The notes beneath the pieces are model-generated. The model saw only the letters and a program-made list of their open reading frames with translations, had not been told where the DNA came from and ran no database searches. Positions 6,653-7,588 of a stretch of DNA of 7,588 bases are shown here, one piece after another (position 1 is the stretch's first letter; each line of letters starts with the position of its first letter). This DNA comes from Xanthobacteraceae bacterium (GTDB taxonomy: Bacteria > Pseudomonadota > Alphaproteobacteria > Rhizobiales > Xanthobacteraceae), in assembly GCA_030039105.1 (NCBI GenBank), contig JASHQO010000468.1, forward strand, positions 1 through 7,588. The letters run 5' to 3'. Made by a program: the position numbers and the translations under genes.

Positions 6653-6670
6653 TTTTTCGGGATCATGCTT
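6653..6670. repeat. Half-copy of a Rhizobiales palindromic repeat
   Basis: TTTTTCGGGATCATGCTT, preceded by GAGCGGC, resembles one half of a dispersed palindrome I recall from Bradyrhizobium/Rhodopseudomonas-type genomes (gcatgatccggaaaa, then ttttccg and gatcatgc). The opposite arm is absent, so this would be a decayed or partial copy. The recognition is from memory only. Confidence 0.45.
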
Positions 6671-6722
6671 AGTCGGCCTTGACGTAATGGGTCCGCGGCA
6701 GGGACGGCATGCGCCGTAACCG

Positions 6723-7588
6723 CTACAGCTTCTGCGAAATGCCCGCGTAGTAGCCGCGGCGCGCGCCGTATTGCGGGGCAAAGACGCCGATGCCGCTGCC
6801 ATCGCGCAGTTCATAGACCTGGTCGAACAGGTTGACGACGTCGAAACGCACCGTGGTCGGCTTGAAGTCGGGCGACCATTTGAAGTCATGCGCGATGCCG
6901 GCGTTGATTACCGCATAGGGCGTGGTGTGAAGCGAATTGGGCACGACGCCATCGGACAGGTCGCCGGCGCGAAGTCCGCTGCCGTAGATCATGTTGGCCG
7001 AGAACGTCGTGTCCTGCCAGCGATACGACATCCCGGCCGATCCGGTCATGCGCTGCATGTCGTCGGTGTAGTGATAGTTGTTGAGAAGGTACTGGTACGT
7101 CGGCATGTCGAACAGATACTGGTTCGACTCGACGTCGATGGCGCGCGTGATGTTGTACGCGAAGTTGGCGTAGGCGGTGAAGTTGCCGTTGTGGTACTTG
7201 AGCTTGTATTCCGCGCCTTCGCTGTAGCCGCGCGCGTAGTTGAACTGGGTCAGCACCACGGCGGCGCCGAACTGGCCGTCGTCGATCATGTCCTTCGCCA
7301 TCTTGTAATAGGCGTCGATTCCCATATCGAGGCCGGGCAGCACGGTCTGGTCGATGCCGGCATCGAAATAGTGCGAGCGCTCGGGCTTGACCGGATCGCT
7401 AAGAGTGACGTCCGGCGCATTGGTGGTATTGGCGAACAGCGCGATATTCGATTGCGTCGCCTGCGCCTGAAACGGCGGCGTGAAGTAGCGCGCATAACCG
7501 GCGTGGAACGTGGTGCCGGGGAGCGGCTTATAGATCAACGCCAGCCGCGGGCTGAGCTGGTTGGCGTCGACGAATTGAACGAGCTGGT
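6723..7588 (-). CDS. TonB-dependent outer-membrane receptor, C-terminal barrel part (5' end outside window)
   Basis: The frame is open to the right edge, giving 287 visible residues plus the stop, so the plug domain, signal peptide and first barrel strands lie outside. The visible part is the C-terminal half of a TonB-dependent receptor beta-barrel: LSPRLALIYKPLPGTTFHAG and YARYFTPPFQAQ near the left of the protein, then SHYFDAGIDQTVLPGLDMGI and DAYYKMAKDMIDDGQ, EGAEYKLKYHNGNFTAYANF, SANMIYGSGLRAGD, and the signature C-terminus VRFDVVNLFDQVYELRDGSG followed by FAPQYGARRGYYAGI. Such receptors import siderophores, cobalamin, haem or other scarce ligands using TonB-ExbBD energy; the ligand cannot be read from the barrel part. 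The last residue is Leu (ISQKL), not the usual terminal Phe/Trp. A TTG at 7538 is internal, not a start. It converges on the chemoreceptor gene. No Fur box is visible because the promoter is outside. Confidence 0.92.
   Translation of the reverse strand, partial: QLVQFVDANQLSPRLALIYKPLPGTTFHAGYARYFTPPFQAQATQSNIALFANTTNAPDVTLSDPVKPERSHYFDAGIDQTVLPGLDMGIDAYYKMAKDMIDDGQFGAAVVLTQFNYARGYSEGAEYKLKYHNGNFTAYANFAYNITRAIDVESNQYLFDMPTYQYLLNNYHYTDDMQRMTGSAGMSYRWQDTTFSANMIYGSGLRAGDLSDGVVPNSLHTTPYAVINAGIAHDFKWSPDFKPTTVRFDVVNLFDQVYELRDGSGIGVFAPQYGARRGYYAGISQKL

Larger units (their letters stand above)
6544..6722. other. Convergent intergenic region
   Basis: These 179 bp lie between the chemoreceptor (+) and TonB-dependent receptor (-) stop codons and are largely occupied by the two repeat elements. 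Downstream of the receptor stop on the minus strand, 17 further sense codons stay open in frame (6722-6672) before a TAA at 6669-6671. No canonical stem plus U-tract terminator is evident apart from the REP-like hairpin. Confidence 0.6.

Noticed and set aside
7536..7538. TTG as start of the TonB-dependent receptor
   Set aside because: Typical barrel sequence (QLVQFVDANQLSPRLA) continues in frame to the window edge, so the gene starts outside.
1..7588. Search for tRNA, rRNA, CRISPR arrays, IS ends and phage genes
   Set aside because: No cloverleaf-like, direct-repeat array or transposase/integrase signal was recognised by eye in any spacer.

Overview
The window reads as chromosomal DNA of a high-GC alphaproteobacterium, most likely Rhizobiales/Hyphomicrobiales (Bradyrhizobium, Rhodopseudomonas, Xanthobacteraceae and relatives). 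The grounds are the GC-rich codon use, the family types present, a full CtrA-type motif (TTAA-N7-TTAA) in one spacer, and two dispersed-repeat signatures of a type I associate with this group. The taxonomic call is inference, not a search result.

Layout, left to right: (1) the C-terminal part of a zinc metallopeptidase (HExxH, + strand), cut by the left edge; (2) converging on it with only 4 bases between stop codons, a short-chain dehydrogenase/reductase-like gene (- strand) in which all four catalytic-tetrad positions appear substituted; (3) a divergent spacer of about 170 bp; (4) a + strand gene for a protein with four TPR repeats fused to an ATP-grasp-like C-terminal half; (5) a 165-bp spacer holding the CtrA-type motif; (6) a periplasmic substrate-binding protein of the branched-chain amino acid (LivJ/Peripla_BP_6) type, followed 34 bp later by (7) a 709-residue methyl-accepting chemotaxis protein whose periplasmic part looks TorS-like; (8) a convergent spacer with a long REP-like inverted repeat and half of a second palindromic repeat; (9) the C-terminal 287 residues of a TonB-dependent outer-membrane receptor (- strand), cut by the right edge.

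The most coherent functional unit is genes 6 and 7. An exported binding protein without transporter subunits in view sits directly in front of a chemoreceptor with a helical-bundle sensor. This suggests a relay in which the binding protein presents its ligand to the receptor, analogous to TorT-TorS, possibly under CtrA cell-cycle/motility control. The other genes look independent. The two oddest proteins are the SDR lacking its catalytic residues and the TPR/ATP-grasp fusion of unknown substrate. No RNA genes, CRISPR arrays, insertion sequences or phage genes were seen.
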